NCBI GenBank assembly: GCA_020723785.1
Contig: DYIH01000089.1
Span: forward strand, 1 to 6,841
Direction: 5' to 3'
DNA: 6,841 nt
Source: Thermaerobacter marianensis
Lineage (GTDB): Bacteria; Bacillota; Sulfobacillia; DYIH01
The notes under the pieces were generated by a model. It was not told the origin of the DNA. It made no database searches and was given only the letters and a program-made list of their open reading frames with translations. The position numbers and the translations under genes are program-made. Positions 5,936 to 6,841 of this stretch are shown here, piece after piece (within the stretch, counting starts at the first letter, position 1; every line of letters starts with the position of its first letter).

Positions 5936-5956
5936 TCTATAGGCTCAAGCAGAATA
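5928..5956 (-). promoter_or_regulatory. coaB: Candidate promoter of the coaB-coaC-helicase operon
   Basis: On the minus strand a perfect TATAAT occupies 5933 to 5928. The hexamer 17 nt upstream (5956-5951) reads TATTCT, a poor -35 match, so the call rests on the -10 and on its AT-rich setting in an otherwise GC-rich region. Transcription would begin near 5921, about 42 nt upstream of the coaB ATG. Confidence 0.45.
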
Positions 5957-6005
5957 GGGATAAAAGTCCGACTCCAGCCCGCCGAGGCGAAAGGGGCATC
6001 CGGCC

Positions 6006-6209
6006 ATGTCGAAAAAGCCCGGTGAAATCCCGGTCGCGGGGCACTTCCATGCTCCCGACCTCTCGCCCTTTCAGGAATACCTGGGCGACAACCTGTTCCT
6101 CAACAAGCTGGCCCTCTGGAACCAGCACCAGCTGATGGGCCAGCACGAATGCCTCCCCGGCGACTCCTGCCCGTGGCCCGGCGCCGCCGCTCACGACCCG
6201 GAGGGCTAG
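6006..6209 (+). CDS. Small protein of unknown function (67 aa)
   Basis: I do not recognise this protein. It begins MSKKPGEIPVAGHFHAP and contains an amphipathic middle (about 20-40, with EYLGDNLFLNKLALWNQ) followed by a His/Cys cluster: H41, H47, C49 and C55, then a Pro/Ala-rich end. It has no signal peptide or membrane segment. Evidence that it is real: third codon positions are overwhelmingly G or C, like neighbouring genes; AAGGGG at 5991-5996 is 9 nt before the ATG; a perfect TTGACA stands upstream; and a strong intrinsic terminator lies 30 nt after the stop, making it a complete single-gene unit. The His/Cys cluster could bind a metal, but that is speculation. It is divergent from coaB and upstream of lexA, from which the terminator separates it. 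Confidence 0.65.
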   Translation: MSKKPGEIPVAGHFHAPDLSPFQEYLGDNLFLNKLALWNQHQLMGQHECLPGDSCPWPGAAAHDPEG

Positions 6210-6238
6210 CGGCCGGCACGCGGCAACCTTTTTTAAAG

Positions 6239-6270
6239 AAAGCCGCCTTCGGAGAGAGGGCGGTTTTTTA
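6239..6270 (+). terminator. Intrinsic terminator after the 67-aa gene
   Basis: AAAGCCGCCTTC (6239-6250) pairs with GAGGGCGGTTTT (6256-6267), 12 pairs including two G-U pairs, around the loop GGAGA, followed by a T run to 6269. The upstream side also carries a T/A-rich run (about 6229-6237), so it could work in both directions. It insulates lexA from the upstream gene. Confidence 0.88.
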
Positions 6271-6274
6271 TATA

Positions 6275-6304
6275 TTGCAACGTGAACGCCTGTTTTGGTA
6301 TAAT
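6275..6304 (+). promoter_or_regulatory. lexA: lexA promoter with extended -10
   Basis: TTGCAA (6275-6280, 4 of 6 to TTGACA) is followed after 18 nt by a perfect TATAAT (6299-6304) preceded by TGG, an extended -10 element. Transcription should begin near 6311, leaving a leader of about 29 nt with GGGAGG at 6327-6332, 7 nt before the ATG. The -35 lies directly after the terminator of the upstream gene. Confidence 0.75.
6284..6295. promoter_or_regulatory. lexA: LexA (SOS) box in the lexA promoter
   Basis: GAAC-GCCT-GTTT matches the Gram-positive LexA core GAAC-N4-GTTC at seven of eight fixed positions, and T at the last position is accepted in the CGAACRNRYGTTYC consensus. It sits between -35 and -10, so bound LexA would block polymerase. 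This is the expected place for SOS autoregulation. Confidence 0.7.
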
Positions 6305-6339
6305 TGCCCAGAGAGGCGCATTCCTTGGGAGGTGCACCG

Positions 6340-6841
6340 ATGTCAAGAACCGATTTGCCGCCCCGACAGCAGGAGATTCTGGAGTTCATCGCCCGGCACG
6401 TGCGGGCCAGGGGTTACCCCCCGTCGGTCCGCGAGATAGGCAAGGCCGTCGGCCTCAAGTCGAGCGCCACGGTGCACGGCTACCTAAACCGTCTGGAGCG
6501 GGCCGGGTTCATCCGGCGCGACCCGACCAAGCCGCGCACCATCGAGATCCTGGGCGGCGGGCTCCGCCCGGCGCCGGACGGAGTCGTGGCAGTGCCGGTC
6601 CTCGGCAGGGTGACCGCCGGCGCGCCGGTCCTGGCCGTCGAGAACGTCGATGACACCTTCCCCCTGCCCGCCGACCTGGTGCGGGGCCAGGAGGTGTTCA
6701 TGCTCCGCGTCCGCGGTGACAGCATGATCGGCGCCGGCATCCATGACGGCGACCAGGTCATCGTCCGCCGGCAGAACCACGCCGACGACGGCGACATCGT
6801 CGTCGCCCTGCTCGGGGACGAGGCCACCGTCAAGCGCTTCT
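6340..6841 (+). CDS. lexA: LexA, SOS-response repressor and self-cleaving protease (C-terminus cut off by the window)
   Basis: The first 167 codons are present; roughly 35-40 residues are missing at the right edge. Residues about 6-66 are the winged helix-turn-helix DNA-binding domain (PPRQQEILEFIARHVRARGY, then SVREIGKAVGL and SSATVHGYLNRLERAGFI). Residues about 84-167 are the S24 peptidase domain. The cleavage bond is Ala93-Gly94 in RVTAGAP, the catalytic Ser is 128 in RGDSMI, and the catalytic Lys is 165 in ATVKRF, the last full residues seen. LexA represses DNA-damage genes and cleaves itself when RecA filaments form on single-stranded DNA. GGGAGG 7 nt upstream supports the ATG at 6340. 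A LexA box in its promoter points to autoregulation. All key residues are intact, so it should be active. Confidence 0.95.
   Translation, partial: MSRTDLPPRQQEILEFIARHVRARGYPPSVREIGKAVGLKSSATVHGYLNRLERAGFIRRDPTKPRTIEILGGGLRPAPDGVVAVPVLGRVTAGAPVLAVENVDDTFPLPADLVRGQEVFMLRVRGDSMIGAGIHDGDQVIVRRQNHADDGDIVVALLGDEATVKRF

Noticed and set aside
5937..6389. Minus-strand frame of 150 codons across the small gene and the lexA start
   Set aside because: It runs through the terminator, the lexA promoter and the 67-aa gene and has no family signature; the plus-strand features explain this DNA better.

Overview
The window is bacterial chromosome with very high GC, strongly GC-biased third codon positions, purine-rich GGGAGG-type ribosome binding sites, frequent GTG/TTG starts, and a Gram-positive-type LexA box in front of lexA. 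Together these suggest a high-GC, deep-branching Bacillota (for example the Symbiobacterium/Thermaerobacter/Limnochordia kind of organism). The lineage is an inference; no 16S or other phylogenetic marker is present. The genes look mostly like housekeeping and stress functions. I see no IS element, prophage, CRISPR array, tRNA, rRNA or defence island.

Layout from left to right. At the left edge, on the minus strand, a two-CBS-domain protein (106-630) lies just upstream of the first 28 codons of a ferritin-like protein that runs off the window (1-86). Divergent from these, on the plus strand, is a secreted lipoprotein of the staphylococcal-nuclease family (846-1538), with a candidate promoter at 738-766 and a 9+9 bp palindrome over its start codon. 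It converges on a minus-strand operon that begins near 5880 and reads coaB (5171-5878), coaC (4407-5060), then a large MrfA/YprA-like DEVH helicase (1611-4373). An AT-rich divergent promoter region (about 5904-5956) separates the operon from a 67-aa plus-strand protein of unknown function (6006-6209), which ends in a strong intrinsic terminator (6239-6270). The window closes with lexA (6340 to the edge, truncated after its catalytic lysine), preceded by an extended -10 promoter with a LexA box between -35 and -10, the usual arrangement for SOS autoregulation.

How the genes work together. CoaB and CoaC do consecutive steps of coenzyme A synthesis (4'-phosphopantothenate to phosphopantothenoylcysteine to phosphopantetheine). 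They are usually one fused protein in the order CoaC-CoaB; here they are two genes in the order coaB-coaC. The helicase follows coaC with only a short gap, so it is probably cotranscribed, but no mechanistic link to CoA synthesis is apparent. The helicase and LexA both belong to DNA repair but have separate promoters.

Most worth a second look: (1) CoaC has Glu where the ACGxxGxGR motif normally carries the catalytic Cys; (2) the helicase has an MZB/DUF1998-like C-terminal region with none of the zinc-binding cysteines, plus an unassigned C-terminal extension; (3) related in-frame GC-rich repeats encode Ala-rich segments in both the helicase and CoaC; (4) the coaB and small-ORF promoters appear to overlap on a shared palindromic -10. 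I do not see a clearly new multi-gene system.
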